Assembly (NCBI GenBank): GCA_003255025.1
Contig: QANY01008651.1
Location: 1,267,801-1,331,800 of the forward strand
Length of the DNA stretch: 64,000 bases
Reading direction: 5' to 3'
From: Datisca glomerata
Taxonomy: Eukaryota; Streptophyta; Magnoliopsida; Cucurbitales; Datiscaceae
In this document: positions 23,101 to 35,585 of the stretch, piece by piece
Layout: every line of letters begins with the position of its first letter
Position numbering within the stretch: position 1 is the stretch's first letter
Position numbers and translations under genes: made by a program
The notes under the pieces: generated by a model
Databases searched by the model: none
What the model saw: only the letters and a program-made list of their open reading frames with translations
What the model was told of the DNA's origin: nothing

Positions 23101-25632
23101 TATATTTACTACGTAATTAATTTTCTTACCAATCACTCATCTTCAATTAAAGTGGAAATCGACAATAGTAGCATTATCTTATCAATCATTTATCTTCAAT
23201 TATAATAGCAATTGGGTAACTATATAATACTATTATGTAATTAACTACTTTTGAATTACTTTTAAATAAGTAATTACAAATTCCATATAAGGAAAATAAT
23301 TACATTATCAATCATTCATATTTAATTACAGTAGAAATAATTACCTTACCAATCACTCTCTCCTTCAATTAATAATTAGTAATGAGTGATAGACGGGTAT
23401 GAGGTAATTATAAATAAACTCATGCGGGTATGTGAGGCATGGATGAATATAATGATCCACACCCCGTTACCCGCCTCATATTTTTTTACATATGTTTTTT
23501 TAAATGATATTATATTGAAAAAATAATTCTGTATTACAACACAACCTAACACTATGTTTGTTAATCTCACACTGCACTGACTATTTTAACCATTAATAGG
23601 ATGATTCATATATTTTTTCTCATAAATTATTTTCATTGCTTCTTTTGTAACCATGAATTTATTATCGTCATCTTTACATCTATCATCGTCTAAGAAAATC
23701 GTTGAGAAGTTTTACACATAAACATCAAGCTTAAAGAAAGATGGAAAACTCATGGGGAACCCGTGGGTAATCCGATCCTAGTGGGGATTCTCCATCCCTG
23801 ACTCGTATCTCTGTAAATGGGGAATAAGGCGGGGATGCGGCTGACATATTAAGGTGGGGATGAGGATGGAGGAAGCTGCCCCGCCTCGTTGACATTTCTA
23901 ATCTCTCTCTCTTTCAATTTATGTTTCTCTCTCTGAAAAGAAAAGTAGCATTATAACTCCCTCTCTCTCAAATAATCTCTCTCTATCAATCACAATTAAT
24001 GTAAAGTTAAAAGGTACAAACAACAATAAATGTATATCACCATATTACTCTCCAACAAATATTCTCTCTATATTAATCTGTATTTCTCTCTCACACAAAT
24101 CATCAAATATATATCTCTCTCAAATCAAATCAAATATCTCTCTCCAACCAAAAAGATATAAACTTAATATTTATTGTTTAGCCCAAATCAAAATATTAAA
24201 TTAATGGTTTAAAATATAAGAAGGTAAAAAATGAAAAAAATAGATTAAATTCAAAAAAGGTTTATCAATTTATTAATAGTAAGGGTGAATACATCTCTTT
24301 ACAAAATGATGTAATTAAAAATATAAAATTTGACAGAAATCTAAAGATTTTAAAAGACTGACAAAAATCTAATTATGTGTATAGAGACTGTTATTTAGTG
24401 TAATTTCTGTACAAATAAGTTATTATTCCCCTTCTATGTGGAGACTAGATGGAAGTGACTTTAAACAAATTCCATTTCCGGTCATAAATGGCAAGTTCTT
24501 CTTTTCTTATAATTGTTCTTTGGTTTGCTTAAATATGGATTTTGGTCCTCAAACTTTTTACTTAATTATATAAATTAAGTAACATTGATTTTGAATGTGA
24601 ATTTTTGTATAGGAGGAGTGATTTCCAACAGTTTCTGTAAACATTTGAAGATATTGTTCCAATAAAATAAAACAAATTCATAGAAAAATCAAGTCCCAAA
24701 AGTTTATATCTTTTGATACGACAGTGACAACAAGGTTTCTAAGCATGTTCTTTTTCAGTGCATGTTATTAAATATTCCTTTACAAAGAGTGGGAAAAGAA
24801 AAAGATCACACAAAATGTTTGTGTCTAATTCAATGAAGATCTAAAATTTCTAAAAAGTCTAATTATTAAGATCTAAAATTTCTAAATGCTTCCGTTCAAA
24901 CAAAGGAATAATTTCTTTGGGACAATTTATAAAGTATCTATATTCTTTATACAAGAATATATGCTTTATTATCAGGTTCAAGTGTAGTGGACCCCACTTT
25001 CACACTTCTTACCATTTACCTTCTTTGCTAAATATTATATATTGAATGTGTATAACTTGAATGTGATAGAATCAGTCATACATGTGTCAGGTAACTTGTC
25101 AAACTATTATTCTAATCTATTAGGGTAAACTATATCAACATCTAATGTAATTTGTCTCAATTAATTACACGAATATATTTTTTAGTTTCAATAATCACAT
25201 AAAACTTACTCATCATCATTGTTCAATTGATATCTCATTATTTCTTGATCCAAAATGCATATAAAGTTTGACTACCATGATATTAACATGTCGTATGTGA
25301 CCCAAAATGCATATGAAGTTTGACTACCATGATATTAACATGTCGGATGGCTCACTCTCCAATCCGCCCTAGTATCATGGTCAATACGTTTGGCCCTCGA
25401 CGCATCCATGGTAATTAGATTCACTTGAGACATTTTAACTACTTTAGTTTATTTAATTAAGGTGACTAAATTTGATTGGGACTTATATAACTGATCAAAA
25501 AATTAACTACATGTGGTCTTAGCTACTATCTATTAATATAAGCATTTTCCTCTTTTATAAGGATTCACGAACTGACTCCCTAGACCATAACACGCAAAAG
25601 CATTTTGTCATCATCTAGAGGATGACCTTAGT
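20114..25632. other. AT-rich intergenic region with simple repeats
   Basis: No gene is supported. It holds a ~24-bp tandem repeat of AATTATAAAAATAATTTTGT type (21,388-21,466), a TA/TG run (22,255-22,285), CT-rich runs (22,180-22,680 and 23,900-24,130), a ~75-bp duplication with TTTTTGTAATTACTATATAA (22,965-23,033 and 23,042-23,107), and a 52-bp-spaced duplication carrying GTTTGACTACCATGATATTA (25,251 and 25,303). Confidence 0.65.
23378..23900. mobile_element. Possible MITE-like island (weak)
   Basis: This island is less AT-rich than its surroundings and is built from words like GCGGGGATG and TACCCGC, a style common in plant non-autonomous hAT-like repeats. The ends TAGTAATGAGTGATAGACGG and, on the other strand, TAGAAATGTCAACGAGGCGG are similar but imperfect. 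No 8-bp target duplication is visible. Confidence 0.35.
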
Positions 25633-28434
25633 CACTAAAAGAAATATGACATTCTACAATATTTAAATACAAGATTTACAATCTCCTCTTGTTAAAACCT
25701 CAAAACAACAAGATTTATTAAGAATCAAGTAAAAATATTTCTGGTTAAAAGTAAAAAAAAAAAAAGCGAGAGCCAAATTAAGCAAAAACGGGACGTAAAA
25801 AATATTGGAGATGAGGTAATTTGGGACTTAAGCGTTGTTTCCTTCTCGAGATCTCTCAGAAACTAAAATCGTTGATTTTCAGAGAGAAGCTCAAATCGAT
25901 GCTTCTCTCTCTCGATTCCTCACAGATTTTCAGCAGCTCTGGTCCTTCTCTCTCCTGATTCTTCTCCCGCTCCTCTCTATCACAACAAGTCAGTGTCATC
26001 GTCTCTCTCATCTCCCTCGCATCTCTTGTCTCAAATCTGCCTCACTTCATCTTCAACGCCTTTCTCATCTCAGTTATGCCCCTCCTTCGTCTCCCTCGCC
26101 TTTCTCATCTCAAATCTACCATTCTTCTCCTCCATTGCCTCTCTCATCTCAAATCTTCCTCTCTTCGTCTCTCTCGCCCCTCTCGTCTCAGTCCTGTCTC
26201 TATTAATCTCATATCTGCCTCTCTTCATCTCCGATTCGCCTCACTTCGTCTCCTTCACCTCTCTCGTCTCAGATATACCTCTAAGATTTTATTTATTTTT
26301 GTCTAAGATTATAGTAAGTCTCGTAGTTCAAGTCCTTTCTATAGATCTTTTCTCAAATTTTCATATTTTTCTTCCACGTAGATCCATGAATCACCATACA
26401 TTGTATGATTTCAGTATCAGTGTCTGGTGGGGCCCGGTTACTTCTCATGATTTGGATGAGATGAGGTCTGTAAGATTTCAGTTCATGGATTTCTGTCTTG
26501 GTTCACTGGTCACTATACATTTGTTTTTAGATTCTACTTGTTTCAGGTGAGGTGAGAGCTTCAGTTCAGGAGTATGTTATATAATAATTTTAGTACTTAT
26601 TTAATTCGTAGTAAGTGGGTGAGAGCCCACAGCTATAACTTAGTGAAGACAGTAAGCTGTGAGGTGATTTAATGCATTACAAGCAATGAAGACACGGAAG
26701 GATCTGTTGATTGAGGTATTATAACTCCATTATCTGTTATCCATATATACGATTTAAACACTGATGTCTAAAGTAGCTGAATTTTCATGTCTGTATGTCA
26801 GGAGAATGAGGATTCACCTACAGTAGAACTTCAATCGATAAGTGTAAGGTCTCTGATTCTTTAATCATTTCTATCAAATATGGTACTCATACATATGAGA
26901 ATATGTGTATGCAATGAAATGATTCTACTCTGTAGTTAACACAATATATATAAAATGATTCTACTGAATATGGAGTCAGTTTCAGATGAAAGATCTTCTA
27001 TTGAGTGTCAGAAGAAGTTGGCGATGATGCCTTCAAGACAGAAGACTTGAGGTTTTATCTTCCAGTATATTTCTTGTGCTTTAATATTTCAACTTATTAA
27101 TTTCTTCCATACTTATAAGCTTTCATGTCCTTAAATTGAGGTTATCAAAACTAGTTTCAGTATCAAAGTCCTCCAAAAGTGCTTCAAAGTGCAACATGGG
27201 AATTTCGGGTTTTCACTTGTCATCTCTTATCTTTAAATTAATATAGGTGACTAAATGAGTGCATAACTTAGTTGTGTTTTCTTATTTCACTGAAACCTTT
27301 GCTATATGTTTCTATAATAGTTTTTATTTTTCTAGTCTATATTTTATTTGATGTGTATGAGTGGTATATTATTAGCTCATATCACATTCTCTACTGGTGC
27401 ATGCTTAGAGGATTTCGCCTTCACAGGTGTCTAAGCTTTCGAACATCTTGGTATAGGGGTGTAATTTCACTGTTCTTGGAGAAGTTCACCATTTTTGAGT
27501 AATCAAAGTTATTTTTCTTCATTGTTTCAGGCTATAGCTTCTCTATTTTTACTATTTGGGCTGTTGTTGTGGTTATAATAGTGTTTGTTTACAGGGAAAC
27601 TCATATTAGCTACAAATTGCACTATCCTTATTATGTGATTCTAGATTTCATCCCTTCTTGGTTATTATGGACTAAAATGCAATGATTATGCTCATTCTTA
27701 TTGATTAACACTACTCTATTCATTCTTCAGTTTTCCTCACATATGTAATTTGTAATGGCGCAGATCTGTTTGTTTCTTATACTCACCAACTAACAATTGC
27801 TCATGGTGTTTTCCTTCATCTTTGGAAATGTCTGAATGCACTACATACCCAGTTATGAAACACTATCATTCAACTTAGCTTCTTCATTTTTCATTTTCTA
27901 GACTCAAAATTTCATTTTCTATATTTTTTTATTTATTGGAACAAGTTTACTTGTATATTTCGAGGATAAGTTAGTTTTCACATTAGATTTACTTATAAGT
28001 TGATCAAATGAATAATGTAAAACTTGGTTGAAATGATTAAATGTTAATGTTGTCAATTATTATATTGATATTCTTTATGTTATGTAAAATTATCTTTTGA
28101 AATTTCTCAATATGAATACTTGACTATAACTATGAACCTTATCGTATCTCACTTTATAGGATATAAAATACATGTGAATGTTAATTCACAAGTATTAAAA
28201 ACACATGTTGAATACATTCAAAAGTGGTATGAAAATCATGTTAAATAACGTTCTACAAGAGTCGAAAAACCCTGTAAAAAGTGAGATATCACAGGGGTTT
28301 TCACAGGAGGCGTTGCGCCTCGTGAAAAATGCAGACTTTTAATATGAGAGGTTGTCACAAACGCCATATGATACTTGTGGATTACTTTTCAAGGGGATAA
28401 CCGCCTCTTATAGAATGTCATTTTTCTTGTAGTG
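25633..28434. mobile_element. Non-autonomous CACTA transposon, 2.8 kb
   Basis: The left end reads CACTAAAAGAAATATGACAT and the right end, on the minus strand, reads CACTACAAGAAAAATGACAT; both continue with TCTA. The element is flanked by a perfect 3-bp duplication AGT (25,630-25,632 and 28,435-28,437), as expected for CACTA transposition. No transposase (TNPD/TNPA-like) is visible. The interior has a CT-rich minisatellite (25,997-26,282) and exon-like open stretches. The right subterminal region (28,250-28,420) holds short inverted words such as GGCGTTGCGCC. Confidence 0.9.
25997..26282 (+). repeat. Degenerate CT-rich ~40-bp minisatellite inside the CACTA element
   Basis: The unit is roughly CTTCGTCTCCCTCGCC, TTTCTCATCTC, AAATCTGCCTCT and is repeated about seven times with drift. 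All three plus-strand frames are open over much of it because the unit lacks stop codons, so the predicted Ser/Leu/Pro-rich peptides (25,835-26,550) are probably not real proteins. Confidence 0.75.
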
Positions 28435-29066
28435 AGTGCTTGTCTTTTACCCTAGGCTTTAATCTTCTTTTTCTTAATCTATCATTATTGTATTGGTCTA
28501 ATTAGACTAGTTATTGGAACGTTCTCACTCATTCCCCCTTTACAGCAAGTTTCCGACAAATAAGAAATAGAAGAGCATAAAATATAAGAGAAAAAGAGGA
28601 AGATCACGTGATCTTCTTAGGAGACCATCAAAACTAACAACCAAGTGTAACTGAAGATTCCAATTAATTTATAGTTTCTCAAATACAAGAGAACAAAAAA
28701 AATGTAGGTGTATGTTTGCAAATAGTGCAAACTACAACGTGTTATTTACATTTTAGCCTAGGTTTTACACAATACTTGACTCTATAATACATTTGAATAT
28801 AAACGTTTTCCATTTCAAACTCCAAATTAGGACCCCTTTTCTAACATATTTAAACATGATATGACAAAATCTGGTAAACAATGGGGGTGATGTGTTGTTA
28901 TATATTCTTTTTCAAACTCCAAATTAGGACCATTTTTCTAACATATTTAAACATGATATGACAAAATCTGGTAAACAATGGGGTGAAGTGTTATATATTC
29001 TTTACAAACATTAATTACCGAGCCAACTTTAGTTTGACGTAAACCAAAAAATATTTTTCAATTAGG
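28435..29066. other. Spacer between two CACTA elements, with a ~97-bp duplication
   Basis: A tandem duplication at 28,813-28,909 and 28,910-29,003 carries CAAACTCCAAATTAGGACC and AACATGATATGACAAAATCT in both copies. No gene. Confidence 0.8.
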
Positions 29067-29244
29067 CACTACTATAAAAGGGGGTTAGATGACGGGTAAA
29101 ACTTGTCATTATAATTTTATATTGACGGCTGACCAACTGTCATTTATCGGGCTGTCACTTTTAGTCATTTAAAAAAATCCGTCATTATACGAGGGTACAA
29201 TGACGAGGAATCTTCATCATCGTAGGTACCATGAAAAGTAGATA

Positions 29245-29406
29245 GATGATGGAGAATCCCCGTCAACTTAGTCGCCGCATAAAGCATATAGATGATGGAG
29301 AATCCTCGTCATCTAAAGTTACTCCACATAGACTTTAGATGACGGGGAATCCCCGTCATCTTAGTTGCCACCAAAAGAACATAGATGACGGGGAATCCCC
29401 GTCACC
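29245..29406. repeat. Subterminal palindrome cluster of the CACTA element
   Basis: Four copies of a 23-bp near-palindrome start at 29,245, 29,291, 29,338 and 29,384 (spacing ~46 bp). The third is perfect: arms GATGACGGGG and CCCCGTCATC around AAT. In the CACTA family, repeated subterminal words like these bind the element's own DNA-binding protein; that role here is inferred. Confidence 0.85.
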
Positions 29407-30369
29407 TAAAGTTCAAAAAAAGAAAAAAATAAATAAAAGATCCTAGATTGTTTTGCCAATGGAGCATACATAAACAACCAAAAATTTGAATCATAAAAAG
29501 TGGCAAATTAGTTTACTACATATAAGGCTTAAATATGAACTGCATCTTAAAGATAGATTAAGAGAGATCCGTTTTGTGATAGAACATATCAAACTTTTTA
29601 CGTTGGAGATATTCAAAATTTCAAACTCTAGTAAGAAATATAAATGATCACTAATATTAAGTATGCATTGCTTCACAAAGTTTCCAGCCCTCAGAAACAA
29701 TAAAGAGGTCTTCGGTCTTTCACAACTGAGAACTACTTACTCCTAAACAAATTTTTCACAATTTAAACATCAATATAGAACAGAAGCTGGTTGAAGTAAA
29801 CAACTTTAAATACAACAGGTTGTACAAAGCCATTAAGTGTGCAATTCAACAAGTACACATAAAAGAAACAAAACTTTAAAATTGAAGGGAAAAGTGAAGA
29901 AAATAAACAAAAACCTCTAGCAAGGATAACTTGCCTCTTTGGTAGTCACTCCTTGCATTAGGCAATAGGTATATCACACACATTTGAAGTACCCACGGTA
30001 CCATACCTGTTACTGTACGATAAAATCTCCCTTGTTCATAGATAAGTTTATAAAAAGATCATTGGTTGAATCTCTTCAGTGTCATGAAAAGCTCCACCAC
30101 TATTCCCAAGAACTCATTCTCAATTTTTTTAAGCTTGATTGTTGTTGTAGCTTCTTGTTCATTGAATTTAGTATAAATTTGAACAGTCAAATGCATGAGA
30201 ATCATAGGAGTTTAAGATTGTGAACTAAATGTACAATATTGATCTAGAAGGTTCTTTTTGGCATAGCATATTGAACCTAGCATACAGAGATTGAAAGAAG
30301 GTGACTAAGTATACCATGCACATCATTATTTTTCTTCCATAAGAAACAAAATTCCATTTCATGTTGAAA

Positions 30370-31806
30370 TTACATGCAAATGAGGAGACAAGGAATAATT
30401 AGAGCATAATCACATGGTTTCAATGGTGTAAATTGTTGTTCAGGAAAAAGAATGGTTTTACAAGCTGGTATAGGGAAAAAAGGATTTACTCTGTTGAATG
30501 CTGGTGCATTGTTACCCAACAAGCCATCATCACCAAGATTTATAGCCCAGGCATTCACTAAGTCATCATCAAGTGGATCTGTCTCAACAACTGGTGGTTT
30601 GGATTCATAAATAAGATAAAAAATTCTAGTAGCAACAGCGGGATCATTCAACCCAGTTGATGCACTTATGTTGTGCTTTGTACAATAAGCTTTGAATTGA
30701 CACATCATTTCAATCAGAAGTAAAGGTCAGTACCAAAAAGAGAAGTAGCTTAGGCATTTAGTGGTGCTACTTATTTTGATGGACTCCAACAACTCTAGCC
30801 CATGTCATGCAACTTACTCAAATCCCACAAGATTCTCAAAGCATCTTTGAAATTCAACCTAGGACAGTCTAGTGAGTTGGTGGCAGGCTGACAACAATCA
30901 AGGAAATGTTATAATGAATTCGAGGAAAGCGTTCTGAAAAATGCTTACCTTATTAGCCCAAGCGGTAGATACTTTACTCTGAGAACATAACAAAACAGTG
31001 AACAAAGATCTAGCAATCTTTCATGGGTCTCGTATAGTTTCTTGAGCTCTTCATCTATCCATTTTTTTAGCATTGTCATGATTTCTTATTTCTCTGCTCA
31101 TCCAAAATTGAACCTTTCATAAGGCTTAGAAATAAGACTTTTTAAAAAGAAAACAAATTTTGGAAAAGAAGAGAAGAAAAGAAGTCATGAGTTTCAAAAT
31201 AAGAATTTGAAAAAAGAAACAAAAAAAAAACAAAGAGAGAGAGGCAGGAGAAGAAATAAATAAATAATCTAACTTGATCAAGTCATCTTGTGCTTTGTAA
31301 ATTTCATCAAGAATCATTATCATGGGACCTATCAAAACTCCAAGGCATGTACCACTGGCTCCTTGATCTTCCCCATTACTAAGATGCATCTATGAAATTT
31401 GAGACTGCATACCACCCTGTGCCAAAGCATTTAATAACTCATAGATCTGCAGCCTATATGGCTCTCCCGATTACTAAGTTTAGACATTTCATCTAACTTC
31501 AGTTGAATGGTAGATAATTATGGTGCTCATATAGAATGTTGATGCAGTGGTAAATAAGCCATGTGAAAAATTACATGACACAATTTTCTAAAAAATGTTG
31601 AATAAGCATGGAGGCAAAAAGAAATTCATATAATTTACCCCCACCCATGCCAAAAAATAAATAAATAAACATGGATAGTCCTATCAAACTTCTAAACTCC
31701 CACGTGTATAAATACAAGAAGGCTACTAAAACAAAAGACGTGAACAACGTAGCAGAAGTGTCAAGGGAAATATCTTATGTTCCCTCCTTTACCCCCCCCC
31801 NTTTTT

Positions 31807-31837
<31 letters not shown>

Positions 31838-32091
31838 AAAAAAAGAGAGAAACTAATCTGTAGATACAATGAAGAAGTAATCATGCAAGGAAATAGTTAG
31901 AAATTGTTTAATGAATAGGTAGTAGTTTGCCACCTTTCATCAAGAGCTGAAGAGAAAATCATGGTGACTAATACCTCCCAGCTCCAACTGAAAGCACATT
32001 TCTGAAATCGAGTTAAAAGCACCAGCCAGAGTAGGATTATGAGAACTGGCAAGTGATCCGGGTTGCTGATGAATTTCATCCAAGACATTTT
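30370..32091 (-). pseudogene. Exon-like fragments of an unidentified gene inside the CACTA element
   Basis: On the minus strand, several open pieces have plausible splice edges: 32,091-31,940 with DEIHQQPGSLASSHNPTLAG, ending at a GGGAG/GTATTAG donor; 31,430-31,275 with DQGASGTCLGVLIGPMIMIL, ending at ATCAA/GTTAGA; 31,075-30,955 with WIDEELKKLYETHERLLDLC, ending at AATAAG/GTAAGC; 30,900-30,785 with CPRLNFKDALRILWDLSKLH; and 30,708-30,370 with DDDLVNAWAINLGDDGLLG. I do not recognise the protein. Stops such as the one at about 31,390 suggest it is not functional. It looks like host gene sequence captured by the transposon, but could be decayed element sequence. Confidence 0.5.
31790..31836. other. 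Poly-C tract with an ambiguous base
   Basis: A run of C interrupted by N (31,801) and TTTTT, then at least 25 C followed by A. It is probably a sequencing or assembly weak point. Confidence 0.8.
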
Positions 32092-32787
32092 ACATCAACA
32101 AGAGTATCAAAACTAATTTCCTTAACAGAGTAGAAAATGAATGCATCATTTAGTTTTAGGTTATTCTCCTAGTGAAGGATGAGCGAATGATCCATACAAA
32201 ATATTAAATCCACTTATCTCAGCAACCTAGGAGACTAGAAAAATATATGCAAACCAAGATTCTTCTTATCCTTCTACAAGTAGTGAATTATTTATAGATA
32301 GTGTAAAGTTGTTGCTTTACTATTACACTCACAAAAAAAGGACAATACCATCACTAGAAATTAGAGATTAAATTCACTTGCCAATAAAAAATTACAGTTT
32401 TGAAGAAACTTGATATGAACATTAGGTATTGGGTGTAACATGTGATTGTTTTCTTAACTTAAGTCAAAGTCCACAAGAATCCAATTACGACATCCAAAAA
32501 AATAGCCTTAGACAAATTGATTCTTAACCAGGTTGCACAATGCTAGTGTTACGGTACTAGAAGCACATTAGATAGATTTAAGAAGATAAAATAAAAAATT
32601 AATGTACCCTGATAGATCTCTCCCAATGATCCACGCTAGGGTTACGGTACAAGAACTCACGCTCGTCGTCAGCGTGAAAGTGTCGAAAGTCAAAAGTCAA
32701 GGCATAGCACCTTGGTCGAAGCTCATCCCATCGCCAAAGACACTGTTTCCTTCAAGATCCCGACGAGTTTGTTCTCTCTTATGATTG

Positions 32788-32880
32788 TCCGAGAGAGATC
32801 GAGAGCGAGGGAGATAGAGAGAAAGAGAGAGATAAATAGAGAGATCGATCGAGGGAGGGAGAGAGAGAGAGAGAGAGATT
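32788..32880. repeat. GA-rich low-complexity tract
   Basis: GAGAGA-rich sequence on the plus strand, CT-rich on the minus strand, just upstream of the exon-like fragments in the minus direction. Such CT tracts are common in plant 5' leaders, so it may be part of the captured gene. Confidence 0.7.
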
Positions 32881-33329
32881 AGGGTGGCTTAAATAAGATG
32901 ACATTTTTTAAAATAAAATGAACTGGCTAATAAGCGAGTTTTTATACTATAAAACAATGACAATTTATTTTTACACTGTCATCATAGGTAAAAAATTATG
33001 ACAGTTCATAAAAAACTGTCATATTATCAAAATTACCTCACCCAACACTTTTTTCCTTTGACAGGTTTTACAAAACTGTCATTGTATTAAATAGGTGGCT
33101 ATCATTGTATCCCATTTTTGTAGTAGTGAGAGGACTAATCACGCGCTTCAAGTTTGATTGTTGGTGACTCTAAATCTCTTTAAGAAAATGTTTCATCACC
33201 TTATACATAGACTTTGTTTCGTGTCGTGAGCAAATTACGATAGTCATATCATTTTACCAACACCAAATGCGAACGAGAAATGATGAGAGAAGCCAAGAAT
33301 ATGAAGGTGAAATATGGAGATGATAGTGA

Positions 33330-35585
33330 TTAGTGAAGATGTTCGAGAAACAAAGTTGCTCTAGGATGAAGACCAGCATCTTTAAGACTCATTCCCATCT
33401 CATCAATGCCATAGACTTTTCTTGGAAAGCTGGATATCAATCTGTAATTCTCTATGCCCTGTAGGCCTAATGAATCAATGTATCTGTAAACTGACTTAAT
33501 CTTGTCATTGCTTGAAAAACTCTGCTCCCTTTTTTCACCATTTGGGAACCTTATCAATATCTGCAAAACCACAAGTAACACATCACATAGAAAAAATGTC
33601 ATTTTCCCAATATGATAACATTTACTATTTGCCTCATGGTGACATTTTAACTTAATCCATACAGTGCTAAATTGTCATTAATCTCAAAAGTTAAAGTTTT
33701 TGTATTAAAGCAAATTTAATTATTAAAACTTCTCTCTTCATCACGTGAAGAAATGAAATTATTCTAATTAATGGGCATAACACGTGGACATTTAATTTCA
33801 AATGAAAAGCAAGATTGACGTTGTAGAAGTTTAAACTCATGATCTCATGTTTTAATATCATGTAAATTAAATTATCAGTAATCTCAAAAGCATAAGTTAT
33901 TTGGGTTGAGATTACTTAGTGTTAATTTAACAGGTTGCACTACTTTAGTTTTACTTTACCCGAGTAGCCTGAGAAACCTTTCCCAGGTTCATATATGGGG
34001 TTTGTTGAGTAGTAAAAGAGGCATCTTTTACTTTGGCATGCTGCTTTTGTATAGCAGCACTGTGCTTAAGCTTCTGGTTATTAGCTGTAGTTGATACTTC
34101 TTTTTGCCTTTCATCTCCTTGGTTTTTTGCAGCTAAACCCTTGACCTTTTCCTTTTCCTGAAATGGGGCAAAATGGAGATTAACTGTCATGTTGTGTCTT
34201 AAGTTGAAAGGATCATACTTTAAAAAAAATTAGTGGAAAGAGTGACTAATTGATTAAAGACCATGTCTAGATGGAGAGAAGCAAAATAAGCAGCATCTTG
34301 TTCTTCTCTTAGCAGGCGATCAGCTCTTATCTTTTCCTGATCTAATAATTTGTTGTTGGGCTTTGAACTAATTGTGCCATCAAAAGCTAAGCCTTTCTCT
34401 TCTATTGTCCTTTGCAGCATCTCCACCAGCTCTGCTGCAGATATTGGCCCTTCCATCTAACCGCAGCACCAATAAACAAATTCATTTTCAATCCAATTAG
34501 GTAATGTTACTCGAATCCACAACTTAATAGATATCACTCGTATGAGTATGAAATGCGAAGCATATGCATATGTGTCTACCGGTTTTGTCTTTACAACAAT
34601 TAGTAACTCAGTAAGAGATAGAATTTTAAATTATAAAAGTACCCTTTTGACATTACTGTTTTGTGTATCAGTCCTTTTAAGTTATTTTGGCTAATTATAA
34701 AAGTACCCTTAGACTTTATAGCTCAATTGACCCCTCATATTTCACAAAATGCATAGTTGACATTTTTCCTATATGTACAGTTATTCTCTTTCCATTCCTT
34801 AACCTATCTCTTATCTTCTAATGAGCTTTCTACATATATTAAAATTGATGTGACATGCGTTGTAAATTAAGATTTGAGTTAGCTTAATAATTATATATAA
34901 AAGGGTATTTGCACTCAAATTTTTTTCTCAAATATTGAGTTGATTCATCAAGTGTATCAACTTAATGATCTTTTTACTACAAAAAGCTTCTAATTAAATT
35001 CATCATTTTGGTAACAGAATGTTGAAAAAGAAAGTAATTTAATTCAATTATCCAACTAACCTGTTGGAGCACAGTGATGGAATCACCAGCAGCAGGGGAA
35101 GGCGCAATAACAGCCCAGAAAGGGAAGCTAGTAGCTTTCACAGTGGTAGCCATTAACAGACCTTCCCCTCTATAAGCCAAACCACCCCAGCAAATGAAAT
35201 TAGCATTCAGAAACTGCACAACCACCTCTGCCCCCAAACTCTCTCTACAAAAAGAGGCTGAAAATGGGTGCTCTGGTAAGTGGATATAAACGAACAAAAA
35301 CTTATGTTCTTCCTCTGCTATCTTTACAGCCTCCATGAAAGAACAAGCGTAAAAGAAAGGATGAACACATCCATATTGGTGTTGAAAAACTGATAGAAAT
35401 TCCCATTCTTGTGGATTAACTGTTGGAGGAACAATTTGCGGGTTTTGGTAGTTTCTTCTTCCTCCTGATGTACCCATTACTCTTGAAAATCCTCCTATTA
35501 TGCTCCTCGGAATACTTACTATCTTTCGAACTAGCCCATTGCGAGACGATGTCGCACCGTCCGTCCTTACGCTTACAGGTGACAT
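33330..35585 (-). CDS. UAS-UBX domain protein (plant PUX10/FAF2-like), four exons
   Basis: Exons on the minus strand: 35,585-35,061; 34,456-34,262; 34,157-33,960; 33,560-33,330. All introns are phase 0, giving 382 codons plus stop. Residues 25-39 include IPRSIIGGFSRVMG, the short hydrophobic segment expected in this family. Residues ~57-205 form a thioredoxin-like UAS domain (FLFVYIHLPEHPF, then SFCRESLGAEVVVQFLNANF). Residues ~215-300 are charged, Lys/Glu/Gln-rich and probably helical. Residues 307-382 are the UBX domain, with FPR at 351-353, the motif that contacts CDC48/p97. PUX10-type proteins recruit CDC48 to membranes or lipid droplets for protein turnover; that role is inferred. The N-terminal UBA domain of PUX10 is absent from this model. 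The second intron has a weak donor (ATG/GTCTTT). A CACTA element lies 200 bp past the stop. Confidence 0.85.

Larger units (their letters stand above)
29067..33129. mobile_element. Non-autonomous CACTA transposon carrying gene fragments, 4.06 kb
   Basis: The left end is CACTACTATAAAAGGGGG and the right end, on the minus strand, is CACTACTACAAAAATGGG. The 3-bp flanks are AGG (left) and AGA (right), consistent with a duplication changed by one base. Subterminal repeats differ at the two ends: GATGACGGGG/CCCCGTCATC palindromes on the left (29,245-29,406) and ACTGTCAT/ATGACAG words on the right (32,955-33,095). No transposase was found. The interior on the minus strand holds several exon-like pieces and a GA-rich leader. 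It ends 200 bp from the stop codon of the UBX gene. Confidence 0.88.

Noticed and set aside
25835..26550. Ser/Leu-rich proteins of 76-185 residues
   Set aside because: All three frames are open because the CT-rich minisatellite lacks stop codons; there is no domain.
31671..31856. Open frame ending in a poly-Pro stretch
   Set aside because: It depends on a poly-C run containing an ambiguous base.
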